The position numbers and the translations under genes were made by a program. Below the pieces are notes generated by a model. It did not search any database. It worked only from the letters and a program-made list of their open reading frames with translations, and had not been told where the DNA came from. A stretch of 64,000 bases of DNA from an uncultured Aquimarina sp. GTDB taxonomy: Bacteria; Bacteroidota; Bacteroidia; Flavobacteriales; Flavobacteriaceae. Where the stretch lies: NCBI RefSeq assembly GCF_947500065.1, contig NZ_CANMQT010000006.1, positions 248,215 through 312,214 of the forward strand. Direction: 5' to 3'. Positions 33,112-42,188 of this stretch are shown here, piece after piece (positions within the stretch are counted from its first letter, which is position 1; the number at the start of each line of letters is the position of its first letter).

Positions 33112-33888
33112 ATGAACAGTATAAAACAATCATTTAATTTAGAAGGAAAAGTAGCTATTGTTACAGGTTCAAGTAAAGGAATCGGAAAATCCATAGCACA
33201 AGGATTAGCAGAACATGGTGCAAAGGTCGTAATCAGTAGCCGAAATCAGGAAGCTGTAGATGCAGTAGCAGCAGCGTTTAAAGCGGCAGGATTAGAAGCC
33301 GTTGGTATTGCTTGTCATATTGGTAAAGCAGATCAACGTAAACATCTGGTACAAAAAACAATCGAGCATTATGGTGGAATAGATATTTTGGTAAATAATG
33401 CTGCTATCAATCCAATCTACGGACCTATTGAGGATGCAGAAGAAGAAGTGTTTGATAAAATTATGGACGTTAACGTAAAAGCGCCATGGATGTTATCTAA
33501 TCTAACCTTGCCTTCAATGCAAGAACGTGGTGGAGGTAGTATTATTAATATTGCTTCAGTAGAAGCACTACATCCAGGAGCAGGATTAGGATTATATAGC
33601 ACTAGTAAAGCGGCTTTATTAATGTTGACCAAAAATCAAGCAAAAGAATGGGGACAATATGGGATTCGAGCCAATGTACTCTGTCCGGGATTGATCAAAA
33701 CTAAATTTAGTGCGGCACTTTGGCAAAACGAAAAATTACTTAATAAAATAGAAAAGACGTTACCAACTGCTCGAATGGGAATGCCAGATGAAATGGCTGG
33801 AATGGTATGTTTATTAGCTTCAGAAGCAGGAGCTTATATGACAGGAAGTGTATATAACGCAGATGGAGGATATATGATTGCTGGGTAG
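33112..33888 (+). CDS. short-chain dehydrogenase/reductase
   Basis: NAD(P)-dependent oxidoreductase of 258 residues with the classical SDR fold. TGSSKGIG (18-25) binds the cofactor, LVNNAAINP is the NNAG-type motif, Ser in IINIASVEAL and Tyr-Lys in LYSTSKAALLM form the active site, and NADGGYMIAG ends the protein. In context it would oxidise a hydroxyacyl-CoA or an alcohol. It lies between two acyl-CoA dehydrogenase genes; this order (SDR, ACAD11-type dehydrogenase, kinase) resembles the gene content of lva-type hydroxyacid pathways. Confidence 0.92.
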   Translation: MNSIKQSFNLEGKVAIVTGSSKGIGKSIAQGLAEHGAKVVISSRNQEAVDAVAAAFKAAGLEAVGIACHIGKADQRKHLVQKTIEHYGGIDILVNNAAINPIYGPIEDAEEEVFDKIMDVNVKAPWMLSNLTLPSMQERGGGSIINIASVEALHPGAGLGLYSTSKAALLMLTKNQAKEWGQYGIRANVLCPGLIKTKFSAALWQNEKLLNKIEKTLPTARMGMPDEMAGMVCLLASEAGAYMTGSVYNADGGYMIAG

Positions 33889-33948
33889 TTACTACCACAA
33901 ACTCTTTATCATCTGATCCATAGAAAAACATAATAACATACGTACAGA

Positions 33949-35163
33949 ATGAATTTTGATTATTCAGAAAAAATTATAGTTCTTCAACAAAAGCTGATCG
34001 CTTTTTTTGAAGAACACATACTTCCTGTAGAAGAAGAAGTAAATGCCTTTTTATATAACCCAGATAACCGATGGCAATCCTGGCCAGGAATGGAAGATTT
34101 AAAAGCAAAGGCAAAAGCAGCCGGTTTATGGAACTTGTTTTTACCTAAAAATTATGGAGATCTAAGCCCTGGATTAACAAATTTAGAATATGCTCCTTTG
34201 GCAGAAATTATGGGACGTATATTATGGTCTTCAGAGATCTTCAATTGCAGTGCTCCTGATACTGGAAACATGGAGGTATTAGCCAAATATGGATCTTCAG
34301 AACAACAGAAAAGGTGGTTAGAGCCTCTAATGAATGGAGATATTCGCTCAGCTTTTTTGATGACAGAACCTCAGGTAGCTTCGTCGGATGCAACGAATAT
34401 TGAGACCTCTATTGTCAGAGATGGAGATCAATATGTTATTAATGGTACGAAATGGTGGTCTTCCGGAGGAATGAATCCTGATTGTAAAATTGCAATCGTA
34501 ATGGGAAAAACAGATCCTAATGCACCAAGACATCAACAACAGAGTATGATATTGGTTCCCATGGATACACCTGGATTAAAAATTATCAGACCCTTATCTG
34601 TGTTTGGGTTTTATGATTCGCCAGAAGGACATGCAGAGATCGTTTTGGAAAATGTGCGAGTACCTAAAGAGAATTTGATATTAGGAGAAGGAAGAGGTTT
34701 CGAAATTGCACAAGGACGATTAGGGCCAGGACGGATTCATCATTGTATGCGTTTGATTGGTATGGCACAGCGATCTTTAGAATTAATGTCTAAGCGAGCT
34801 GCTGAACGTATTGCTTTCGGAAAGACGTTTAGAGACTATAGTAGTATTCGTCAAGAGATAGCTCAATCACAATGTGATATTGAACAAGCAAGATTGTTGA
34901 CACTTTCTGCTGCCGATAAAATGGACAAGTTAGGTAATAAAGCATCCAAAGACTTGATCGCAATGATAAAAATAGTAGCTCCTAATATGGCATTAAAAGT
35001 AATTGATAGAGCTATGCAAATACACGGTGGAAAAGGAGTAGGGCCAGATACACCGCTAGCGCACTTTTTTGTAGCAGCTAGAATGTTACGTTTAGCAGAT
35101 GGTCCTGATGAGGTTCATATGTATCAGTTAGGGAAAAGTGTTATAAAGAAATACTCGGAGTAA
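33949..35163 (+). CDS. acyl-CoA dehydrogenase, ACAD10/11 type
   Basis: 404-residue flavoprotein. Family marks are [19 protein letters not shown] and [60 protein letters not shown], and the C-terminal [19 protein letters not shown], which is characteristic of the ACAD10/ACAD11 branch. In animals this domain is fused to a kinase and acts after phosphorylation of a hydroxyacyl-CoA, expelling phosphate to give an enoyl-CoA. Here the kinase is a separate gene, next in order. Substrate unknown. Confidence 0.93.
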   Translation: MNFDYSEKIIVLQQKLIAFFEEHILPVEEEVNAFLYNPDNRWQSWPGMEDLKAKAKAAGLWNLFLPKNYGDLSPGLTNLEYAPLAEIMGRILWSSEIFNCSAPDTGNMEVLAKYGSSEQQKRWLEPLMNGDIRSAFLMTEPQVASSDATNIETSIVRDGDQYVINGTKWWSSGGMNPDCKIAIVMGKTDPNAPRHQQQSMILVPMDTPGLKIIRPLSVFGFYDSPEGHAEIVLENVRVPKENLILGEGRGFEIAQGRLGPGRIHHCMRLIGMAQRSLELMSKRAAERIAFGKTFRDYSSIRQEIAQSQCDIEQARLLTLSAADKMDKLGNKASKDLIAMIKIVAPNMALKVIDRAMQIHGGKGVGPDTPLAHFFVAARMLRLADGPDEVHMYQLGKSVIKKYSE

Positions 35164-35225
35164 AAAATAATAAGTATCTATTAAGTTTATGGAGCAATGA
35201 AATTTAATACAATATATAAGTAGTT

Positions 35226-35256
35226 CCTTCTCCAGAGGGAGAAGGCTAGGATGAGG
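35226..35256. repeat. hairpin repeat CCTTCTCC-agag-GGAGAAGG with CTAGGATGAGG tail
   Basis: A perfect 8-bp stem (35226-35233 with 35238-35245) is followed by CTAGGATGAGG. Related hairpin-plus-tail elements lie at 30875-30902 and 33001-33030, each in a gap before a gene of the same cluster. This is an interspersed intergenic family seen widely in Bacteroidota; it could also act as an mRNA stability element between operon parts. Confidence 0.6.
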
Positions 35257-35370
35257 AGATTTTCAAAATAAACTCATTTCAATCTTACTCTTTCCCCTAG
35301 AGAAGAAAACATAAGTGATATATCATAATATTAGATACAATGTTTTTTGTACTAATCAACTATATAAATA

Positions 35371-36423
35371 ATGCAAAACGTACGTAAAGGAGAAGAACTT
35401 AACGAAGAAACCTTAAAATCATACCTACATAAAGAAGGTTTGATTGATGATGATCAAAGTAGTTGGCAAGTAGAACAATATACACATGGCTATTCTAATC
35501 TCACCTATTTAATAAAAATAGAAGGTAAGGAATATGTGCTGCGTCGTCCTCCATTTGGAGCTATAAAAAGAGGTCACGATATGGGGCGTGAATTTAAAGT
35601 ACAATCAGGAGTGTATACCGCTTTTCCGAAAGTTCCAAAAATGTATTCGTTTACAGATGATGAAAGCATTTTAGGTTGCCCTTTTTATATTATGGAAAAG
35701 GTAGATGGTATTATTTTAAGTGCTCGAGAAGCTAAAAAAAGAAATGTTTCTGCAGGTGATTTTAAAACCATTGCAGATTCCTGGTTAGATACTTTTGTAG
35801 AACTTCATAAAATAGATTATCGAGCGGTAGGGTTAGGTGATTTAGGGAAACCAGAAGGATATGTAAGTCGACAAGTGCTGAATTGGGGGAAGCAATATCT
35901 CAATGCAGCAACAGATGATGTTCCAGCAGCAGAAAAGGTAATGAAATGGATGGATGAACATCAACCTAAGGATTATAAGTATAGTCTGGTTCATAATGAT
36001 TTTAAATACGACAATGTAGTTTTTAAAGATGATAGTTGGAAAGAAGTAAATGCAGTACTAGACTGGGAAATGGCAACTTTAGGAGATCCGCTAATGGATT
36101 TAGGAACCTCTTTGGGGTATTGGACCATGAGTAGTGATCACGCATTTGTTCAACAAGGAATTCCATCACCAACGATTATGGAAGGAAATCCAAGCAGAAG
36201 TGAGATCGTTGAATTGTATGCCCAAAAAAGCGGCAGAGAAGTGGACCATCTTGTGTTTTATTATGCTTTTGGACTTTTTAAGATCGCTGTAATTGCTCAA
36301 CAGATTTATTATAGATATAGTAAAGGATTAACTACGGATCCTCGTTTTGCTCAACTAAATAAAGCAGCAGAGTTATTATGCAATCTAGCATGGCAAGCTA
36401 TTCAGACTAAAAAAATAGATTAA
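35371..36423 (+). CDS. ACAD10/11-type acyl-CoA phosphotransferase (APH-like kinase)
   Basis: 350-residue kinase of the aminoglycoside phosphotransferase/choline kinase fold. Visible parts are the N-lobe FSNLTY-like GYSNLTYLIKI with Lys, the catalytic loop LVHNDFKYDNVVF (Asp210, Asn215) and the metal-binding VLDWEMATLGDPLMDLG (Asp231). This pattern is that of the kinase half of ACAD11 and of LvaA, which phosphorylate 4-hydroxyacyl-CoA. It lies 207 bp after the ACAD11-type dehydrogenase gene and 11 bp before the transglutaminase-like gene. The substrate is inferred from the family. Confidence 0.9.
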   Translation: MQNVRKGEELNEETLKSYLHKEGLIDDDQSSWQVEQYTHGYSNLTYLIKIEGKEYVLRRPPFGAIKRGHDMGREFKVQSGVYTAFPKVPKMYSFTDDESILGCPFYIMEKVDGIILSAREAKKRNVSAGDFKTIADSWLDTFVELHKIDYRAVGLGDLGKPEGYVSRQVLNWGKQYLNAATDDVPAAEKVMKWMDEHQPKDYKYSLVHNDFKYDNVVFKDDSWKEVNAVLDWEMATLGDPLMDLGTSLGYWTMSSDHAFVQQGIPSPTIMEGNPSRSEIVELYAQKSGREVDHLVFYYAFGLFKIAVIAQQIYYRYSKGLTTDPRFAQLNKAAELLCNLAWQAIQTKKID

Positions 36424-36434
36424 AATAAATAAGA

Positions 36435-37070
36435 ATGGATTATTTAGCAGCAACATACTTTTTTGATTATGAAAGAGAAGAGATCCAGAATATTATTAAG
36501 GAATTCAAAACAGATACATTAACTCCTAAAGAAAAAGCAAAACAATTATATCTAAAAATACGGGATAACTGGCGTTACGATCCATATCTTATTAGTTTAA
36601 CTACAGAAGGGTATAAAGCAAGTACTACCGCAAAAAAGAACAGTGGTCACTGTTTGGATAAGGCAATTTTGTTAATTGCTTGCTTACGTGCATTGGGAAT
36701 ACCGGCAAGAATACATTTAGCCAAAGTAAAGAATCATATTGGTGTCGAACGATTGATAGAAAAATTCGGGACAAATGAATTAACACCACACGGAATGGTG
36801 AATGTATATTTAGATGGAAAATGGGTAAAAGCGTCTCCCGCTTTTAATAAAGCGCTATGCGAAAAATGTAATGTGGCACCTTTGGAATTTGACGGAGAAC
36901 AGGATTCTATGTTTCAGGAATATGACAATCAAGGAGGTGTTTTTATGGAGTATATAGAAGATTATGGACATTTTGAAGATGTACCTCTTGATTTTATATT
37001 TAATAACATTAAAGAACACTATTCAGAAATAGCTAAAAAGTATGAAGGGCAAACTGAAATTAATTTATAA
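36435..37070 (+). CDS. transglutaminase-like domain protein
   Basis: 211-residue cytoplasmic protein of the papain-like transglutaminase superfamily. The catalytic Cys73 lies in SGHCLDKAILLIACLRALG and His119 in PHGMVNVYLDGKWVKASPAF, where the usual third residue (Asp) is not obvious. No signal peptide is present. Bacterial members of this group include proteases and amidases. Its role in a fatty-acid-type catabolic cluster is unknown; hydrolysis of an amide or thioester in the starting substrate is one possibility. It follows the kinase gene by 11 bp. Confidence 0.82.
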   Translation: MDYLAATYFFDYEREEIQNIIKEFKTDTLTPKEKAKQLYLKIRDNWRYDPYLISLTTEGYKASTTAKKNSGHCLDKAILLIACLRALGIPARIHLAKVKNHIGVERLIEKFGTNELTPHGMVNVYLDGKWVKASPAFNKALCEKCNVAPLEFDGEQDSMFQEYDNQGGVFMEYIEDYGHFEDVPLDFIFNNIKEHYSEIAKKYEGQTEINL

Positions 37071-37108
37071 AGATATACAACGCTAATAGGATATATAAAA
37101 CCACTTTT

Positions 37109-37495
37109 ATGAATAACACATATGTAGGGATCACTCAAAAACAGTTTCAGGATTTTACAGCATTACCAGTTGAAGGAGCTTTTCAGATGATCAATCTGTT
37201 GAAATTTAAAGATAAAGTAGAAGAAACAGGAACTACTGGAGCAGAGGCTTATGCACAATATATGAATGCGATATTGCCGTTTTTTCAAAATACTAAAGCT
37301 AAAGTGGTGTATCAAGGGAAACCGTTATTTGGTTTAATTGGCCCAGAAGATACGGTAGAGTGGGATAAAATACTTATTGTATCGTATGAAAGTAAACAAG
37401 AGTTTATTGGAATGATTACTAAAGAAGGATATCCTGCAGAAATGCGTAGTCGTGCTTTGGCTGATTCTAGATTGATTTTGTGCACTGAAAAATAA
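37109..37495 (+). CDS. DUF1330 domain protein
   Basis: 128-residue protein with the dimeric alpha/beta ferredoxin-like fold expected for DUF1330. The segments GAFQMINLLKF, AYAQYMNAILPFFQN and WDKILIVSYESKQEFIGMI match the family. Function is unknown; related folds act as small monooxygenases, isomerases or dimer scaffolds. It is embedded in the cluster with 38 bp before it and 21 bp after it, so a role in the same pathway is likely. Confidence 0.78.
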   Translation: MNNTYVGITQKQFQDFTALPVEGAFQMINLLKFKDKVEETGTTGAEAYAQYMNAILPFFQNTKAKVVYQGKPLFGLIGPEDTVEWDKILIVSYESKQEFIGMITKEGYPAEMRSRALADSRLILCTEK

Positions 37496-37516
37496 ACAAC
37501 CAACCTAAACAACAAT

Positions 37517-38272
37517 ATGCAAGTAAAAAATAAAATAGTAATAGTGACAGGAGCAGGTTCAGGAATTGGAGCCGCGACCGCAAAACATTTTGCAAAACAT
37601 AAGGCTACTGTAGTAGTTTCTGATATCAAAGAAACAAAAGCACAGCAGATAGTAGATGAAATTATTGGTGATGGAGGTAAAGCTATCGTTATTACAGCAA
37701 ATGTTGCCAACTTTGAGGAAGTAGCGCAACTAATAACAAAAACGGTTGAGCAATTAGGACAAGTAGATATTATGGTTAATAATGCGGGTATTGGTCCTAG
37801 AAATATGTCCAAAACAGCAGAATACACATTAGAAGACTGGGATAGTGTTATCGCGGTTAATCAAACAGGAGTATTCTATTGCATGAAATTAGCATTGCAG
37901 CAAATGATGAAACAAGGTCATGGAAACATTGTCAATATTGCTTCATTGGCTGGATTGAAAGCTTCTCTTAATAATCTTTCCTATAGCGCCAGTAAATTCG
38001 CTGTAGTTGGAATGACTAAATCAGCAGCTTTAGAATACGCAACAAAGAATATTCGTATTAATGCAGTATGTCCTGGTTATACAGAATCTGCTTTATTAGA
38101 GAAGTTATTATCAGTACGTCCGGATATGGATCAAATGCTTAAAAGTGTTATTCCAATGAAACGATATGGATTAGCAGAAGAGATTGCAGAGGCTGTTGTT
38201 TGGTTGGCATCTGATAATACCAAATTCATAACAGGTCAGACTATTACTTTAGATGGAGGAACGTCATTATAA
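37517..38272 (+). CDS. short-chain dehydrogenase/reductase
   Basis: 251-residue SDR with TGAGSGIG (11-18), MVNNAGIGPRN, the catalytic Ser in IVNIASLAGLK, Tyr-Lys in YSASKFAVVGM, and the C-terminal TGQTITLDGGTSL. It resembles 3-hydroxyacyl-CoA or 3-oxoacyl dehydrogenases. The enoyl-CoA hydratase gene begins 42 bp downstream, so the two could carry out consecutive beta-oxidation steps. Confidence 0.92.
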   Translation: MQVKNKIVIVTGAGSGIGAATAKHFAKHKATVVVSDIKETKAQQIVDEIIGDGGKAIVITANVANFEEVAQLITKTVEQLGQVDIMVNNAGIGPRNMSKTAEYTLEDWDSVIAVNQTGVFYCMKLALQQMMKQGHGNIVNIASLAGLKASLNNLSYSASKFAVVGMTKSAALEYATKNIRINAVCPGYTESALLEKLLSVRPDMDQMLKSVIPMKRYGLAEEIAEAVVWLASDNTKFITGQTITLDGGTSL

Positions 38273-38314
38273 AAATATTCATTTATTACATATTAAATTA
38301 AGTTACAACAAAGC

Positions 38315-39079
38315 ATGCAAACTATTAAGATAGAAAGAAAACAGAACTATGCGATTGTTCAGTTGAGCAGAGGTAAGGTAAATGCGATTAATCATGAAAT
38401 GACTAGAGAAATACGACAAGCTTTTGCAGAGTTAGAAACTGATGATACAGTAAAGGGAGTTATTATCACTGGAACTCCACATTTCTTTTCTGCAGGCTTA
38501 GATGTAATTGAATTGTATAGTTACGATAAACCAAAAATGAATGAGTTCTTTAACGATTTTGGCGGAATGTATATTCAACTGGCAAAGTTCACCAAACCTT
38601 TTATATGTGCAATTACTGGATATTCTCCAGCGGGAGGTTGTGTAATAGCAATTACTGCAGATCACCGGATTATGGCAGAAGGAGAAAAGTATACCATCGG
38701 GTTAAATGAAGTTGCGGTGAACATTCAAATTTCTAATAACCTGATTCGAGGATATTCATATTGGTTAGGTGAAGGAAAAGCAAACGAATGTATTTTAGGA
38801 GGGAAATTATTAAATGTAGAAGAAGCTTTAACCTCTGGATTAGTCAATGAGGTATGTGACTTGGAAGAAGTGTTGCCTAAAGCAGAAGCTAAGATGCAGC
38901 AATATTTACAAGCAGACGAGGATATTTTTAAAAACACAAAATACAAACTCCGTAAAGATTGGTTAGAAAGTATGGAGGAAAACCCTAAAATTGATCTGGA
39001 ACAAGCAATTTCACTTTGGTGGAAACCGGAAATAAGAGCAAAAATGAAAGCTTTTGTAGAGAGTCTTCAGAAAAAATAG
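38315..39079 (+). CDS. enoyl-CoA hydratase/isomerase family protein
   Basis: 254-residue crotonase-fold protein. The oxyanion-hole segments are HFFSAGLDVIELY and ITGYSPAGGCVIAITADHRI; the second is followed by GLNEVAVNI, where the Glu corresponds to an active-site acid in the family. It would hydrate or isomerise an enoyl-CoA. It lies between an SDR and an MDR reductase gene, gaps 42 and 43 bp, in the same operon-like run. Confidence 0.92.
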   Translation: MQTIKIERKQNYAIVQLSRGKVNAINHEMTREIRQAFAELETDDTVKGVIITGTPHFFSAGLDVIELYSYDKPKMNEFFNDFGGMYIQLAKFTKPFICAITGYSPAGGCVIAITADHRIMAEGEKYTIGLNEVAVNIQISNNLIRGYSYWLGEGKANECILGGKLLNVEEALTSGLVNEVCDLEEVLPKAEAKMQQYLQADEDIFKNTKYKLRKDWLESMEENPKIDLEQAISLWWKPEIRAKMKAFVESLQKK

Positions 39080-39122
39080 GAAAAAATTTAAAACTTTTAG
39101 TAAAACATAATAATACACAAAA

Positions 39123-40127
39123 ATGAATAAGCAAATCATCTTAAAAAACCGCCCTGAAGGATTACCAGATAACAATACTTGGGAATTACAATCCAATCCA
39201 ATTCCTGAACCTGCTGACGGAGAAGTACTGGTACAGCATCATTATATTTCACTAGATCCAGCAATGAGAGGTTGGATGCGTGAAGGTAAATCATATATAG
39301 AACCTGTTGAATTAGATGATGTTATGCGTGCTGGTTCTATTGGAAAAGTTATAAAATCGAATAACCATCCAAAGTTTAAAGAGGGTGATTATCTAACTGG
39401 TTGGGGTGGTGTACAACAATATACGGTTACTAATGGAGATAATTGGTATGCAGTGGATCCGAGCTTAGCACCTTTACCGTTGTATATAGGAACTCTAGGT
39501 ATGCCTGGAATGACAGCGTATTTCGGGATTTTAGAAGTAGGGAAAATCAAAGAAGGCGATACTGTTTTGGTTTCTGGAGCAGCTGGAGCTGTTGGTAGTG
39601 TGGTTGGACAAATCGCAAAAATCAAAGGATGTCGTGTTATTGGAATTGCAGGCGGAAAGGATAAATGTGACTATGTCGTAAACGAATTAGGCTTTGATGC
39701 TGCGATTGATTATAAGTCAGAAGATATTTATGAAGCAATTAAGCGGGATTGCCCAAAAGGAATTGATGTCTATTTTGATAATGTTGGAGGAGAAATCTTA
39801 GATGCTGCATTGTCAAGACTTCGTATGCATGCTCGAATTGTGATCTGCGGAGCCATTTCTCAGTACAATAATATGGAAGATATGCGCGGACCTAAAAACT
39901 ACCTGTCGTTATTAGTAAACAGAGCTACTATGCAGGGAATGGTAGTAATGGATTATGCTAAAGACTATGGCAAGGCTGCTATGGAAATGGGGGGGTGGAT
40001 TGCTCATGGAAAACTAAAAACAAAAGAAGATATTTATAACGGAATCGAAAACTTTCATGAAACATTCTTACGCCTCTTTTCTGGTGATAAAATGGGGAAA
40101 CTGGTCTTAAAGGTTATTGAAGAATAG
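39123..40127 (+). CDS. NADP-dependent oxidoreductase, MDR family (CurA/leukotriene B4 dehydrogenase type)
   Basis: 334-residue zinc-free medium-chain reductase. The N-terminus ILKNRPEGLPDNNTWELQ, then SLDPAMRGWM and the Rossmann motif SGAAGAVGSVVGQIAKIKGC, are typical of the CurA/PTGR group that reduces alpha,beta-unsaturated ketones or aldehydes with NADPH. YFDNVGGEILDAAL and the C-terminal NFHETFLRLFSGDKMGKLVL agree. It would saturate an enone intermediate in this pathway. Confidence 0.93.
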   Translation: MNKQIILKNRPEGLPDNNTWELQSNPIPEPADGEVLVQHHYISLDPAMRGWMREGKSYIEPVELDDVMRAGSIGKVIKSNNHPKFKEGDYLTGWGGVQQYTVTNGDNWYAVDPSLAPLPLYIGTLGMPGMTAYFGILEVGKIKEGDTVLVSGAAGAVGSVVGQIAKIKGCRVIGIAGGKDKCDYVVNELGFDAAIDYKSEDIYEAIKRDCPKGIDVYFDNVGGEILDAALSRLRMHARIVICGAISQYNNMEDMRGPKNYLSLLVNRATMQGMVVMDYAKDYGKAAMEMGGWIAHGKLKTKEDIYNGIENFHETFLRLFSGDKMGKLVLKVIEE

Positions 40128-40136
40128 TATTATTAA

Positions 40137-40167
40137 GACCTTTCAGATTTTTAAAACCTGAAAGGTC
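40137..40167. repeat. inverted repeat GACCTTTCAG...CTGAAAGGTC
   Basis: Perfect 10-bp arms (40137-40146 and 40158-40167) around an 11-nt AT-rich centre, 10 bp after the stop codon of the MDR gene. The arms and spacing are those of a repeat family common in Flavobacteriia intergenic DNA. It can fold as a stable hairpin but is not followed by a T-run on the plus strand, so it is not a typical terminator. Confidence 0.7.
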
Positions 40168-40191
40168 GATTCATAATAAGTAACTTAATTC

Positions 40192-40223
40192 CTCAAATAC
40201 TCAAATACTCAAATACTCAAAAA
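40192..40223. repeat. tandem 8-bp repeat (CTCAAATA)x3 plus one variant, directly before a start codon
   Basis: Three exact CTCAAATA units (40192-40215) and a fourth variant CTCAAAAA (40216-40223) end 5 bp before the ATG at 40229. Copy-number change by slippage would alter the distance between upstream signals and the start codon of the quinone oxidoreductase gene without changing its frame. Confidence 0.8.
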
Positions 40224-40228
40224 CTATT

Positions 40229-41206
40229 ATGAAAGCAATAGTCTGTAAACAATATGGTCAACCATCTAATTTGGTGTTAGAAGATATAGAAAGTCCAAAG
40301 CCTAAAGAGAATGAAGTTGTAGTAGCTGTAGAAGCTTGTGGAGTTAATTTTCCGGATACCCTTATCATTCAGGGATTATATCAGTTTAAGCCAGAATTAC
40401 CATTCACACCAGGAAGCGATGTAGCGGGAGTGGTAAAAGAAGTGGGTGAAGGAGTCAAGCATCTTAAGGTAGGTGATGAAGTTTTTGGGTTTGTAATGCA
40501 AGGAGGATATGCAGAAGAAGTAGCTGTTCCAGCAAATGTATGTTTCAAAAAGCCACCAAAAATGGATTTCCCGATAGCTTCCTCTTTTATGATTGCTTAT
40601 GGAACATCATATCATGCATTAAAAGATAGAGCAAAACTAAAAGAAGGAGAAACATTATTGGTATTAGGAGCTTCTGGAGGTGTAGGTCTTGCTGCTGTAG
40701 AGTTAGGGAAATTAATGGGAGCTAAGGTAATTGCCGCCGCTTCTTCTGATGAAAAACTCAAATTATGTAAAGAATACGGAGCTGATGAGGTCATTAATTA
40801 TTCAGAAGAAGACTTGAGGTCTAGAATAAAAGAATTAACAAACGGAAAAGGAGTAGATGTTGTTTATGACCCAGTAGGAGGTGATTATTCTGAAGTGGCA
40901 TTACGCGGAATGGCTTGGGAAGGCAGATATTTAGTTATAGGTTTTGCTGCAGGACAAATTCCAAAGATTCCTTTGAACCTGGCATTGTTAAAAGGTTGCT
41001 CTATAGTAGGAGTGTTTTGGGGTAATTTTGCTATGAAAACTCCCAAGAAAAACTTGGAGAACACGATGCAATTAATGCAATGGCTCGAAGAAGGGAAACT
41101 TAAACCACATATTCATAAAATATATCCATTAGAAGAAGCTCCTAATGCCTTAGAAGAAATGATGGAACGAAAAGTAAGAGGTAAAGTAGTGATTCAGTGT
41201 TCTTGA
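40229..41206 (+). CDS. NADPH:quinone oxidoreductase family protein (MDR)
   Basis: 325-residue medium-chain oxidoreductase with the quinone oxidoreductase layout. It shows MKAIVCKQYGQPSNLVLEDI, GVNFPDTLIIQGLYQFKPELPFTPG-type substrate entry with PGSDVAGVV, and the Rossmann motif LGASGGVGLAAVELGKLMGA. DVVYDPVGGDYSEVALRGM and the C-terminal ERKVRGKVVI follow. No zinc ligands are seen. It is probably an enoyl or quinone reductase working with the cluster. An unusual tandem repeat precedes its start. Confidence 0.92.
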   Translation: MKAIVCKQYGQPSNLVLEDIESPKPKENEVVVAVEACGVNFPDTLIIQGLYQFKPELPFTPGSDVAGVVKEVGEGVKHLKVGDEVFGFVMQGGYAEEVAVPANVCFKKPPKMDFPIASSFMIAYGTSYHALKDRAKLKEGETLLVLGASGGVGLAAVELGKLMGAKVIAAASSDEKLKLCKEYGADEVINYSEEDLRSRIKELTNGKGVDVVYDPVGGDYSEVALRGMAWEGRYLVIGFAAGQIPKIPLNLALLKGCSIVGVFWGNFAMKTPKKNLENTMQLMQWLEEGKLKPHIHKIYPLEEAPNALEEMMERKVRGKVVIQCS

Positions 41207-41347
41207 TATATAAAGTCATATCGATTGACTCGACGATAGGAGAGTTGTATCGAGATATATAGTGAACACTCTTATTTTGATTCCTGTGTGATAGTTAGGA
41301 AGGCTTTCTCAAGGAATAGGAAATCGTAAAATAATAAGCAAAAAAAC

Positions 41348-42085
41348 ATGAGACTAAAAAATAAAGTAGCAATTGTAACAGGCGGTGCCAGAGGGATTGG
41401 TAAAGCAATTTCAGAATTGTTTGCTCAAGAAGGTGCAACAGTGATAATATGGGATTTATTAACCGAAGGTGAAGGTGTTGCTAAAGAGATTATAGCAAAA
41501 GGCCAAGTAGCGGAATTCACGAATATTTCTGTGACAAATAAAATTGCTATCGAAGCTGAAGCTGAAAGAATTCATAAAAAATACGGTAAAATCGATATTC
41601 TGATTAATAATGCAGGTATTACTAAGGATCGTACGCTTCATAAAATGAGCGAAGCAGAATGGGATGCAGTAATTGATGTAAACCTGAAAGGTGTTTTTCT
41701 ATGTACACAAGTTGTTTCGCAGTACATGAAAGACGCTGGATATGGTCGTATTGTTTCTGCAGCGTCTAATGTTGGATTGCGAGGTAATTTTGGGCAAACG
41801 AACTATGCTGCAACCAAAGCAGGAGTAATTGCAATGTCTAAAACCTGGACGATGGAATTAGGGAAATACGGTATTACAGCTAATGCATTAGCACCAGGTT
41901 TTACTTTAACAGAAATGACAGAACAAATACCTGAAGAGCATATTGAAAGTATTAAATCACAGATTCCACTTAAAAAAGCAGCTACACCACTAGATATAGC
42001 ATATGGATATCTGTATCTGGCATCAGATGAAGCATCATATGTTTCGGGTATTTGCCTAACAATTGACGGAGGAATCTCGAGGTAG
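41348..42085 (+). CDS. 3-oxoacyl reductase-type SDR (FabG-like)
   Basis: 245-residue SDR close to FabG in layout: VTGGARGIG (10-18), LINNAGITKDRTLHKMSEAEWDAVIDVNLKGVF, Ser in IVSAASNVGLRGNF, Tyr-Lys in YAATKAGVIAMSKTW, and SGICLTIDGGISR at the end. It could reduce or oxidise a 3-oxo/3-hydroxyacyl-CoA in the catabolic cluster. The preceding gap (41207-41347) has no ORF or clear promoter box. Confidence 0.92.
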   Translation: MRLKNKVAIVTGGARGIGKAISELFAQEGATVIIWDLLTEGEGVAKEIIAKGQVAEFTNISVTNKIAIEAEAERIHKKYGKIDILINNAGITKDRTLHKMSEAEWDAVIDVNLKGVFLCTQVVSQYMKDAGYGRIVSAASNVGLRGNFGQTNYAATKAGVIAMSKTWTMELGKYGITANALAPGFTLTEMTEQIPEEHIESIKSQIPLKKAATPLDIAYGYLYLASDEASYVSGICLTIDGGISR

Positions 42086-42188
42086 TTAGCGAGTGTTTGA
42101 GATTGTGAGTTTTTGAGCCTACGAACTTTTGAGATTAAGATATAGCTTTTCTTGAGAAATGAGTAATAAAGCATATAGTATAATATCC

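Noticed and set aside
37312..37827. 171-codon minus-strand frame antisense to the DUF1330 and SDR genes
   Set aside because: It crosses two genes with clear protein families and conserved motifs on the plus strand, so it is a shadow frame.
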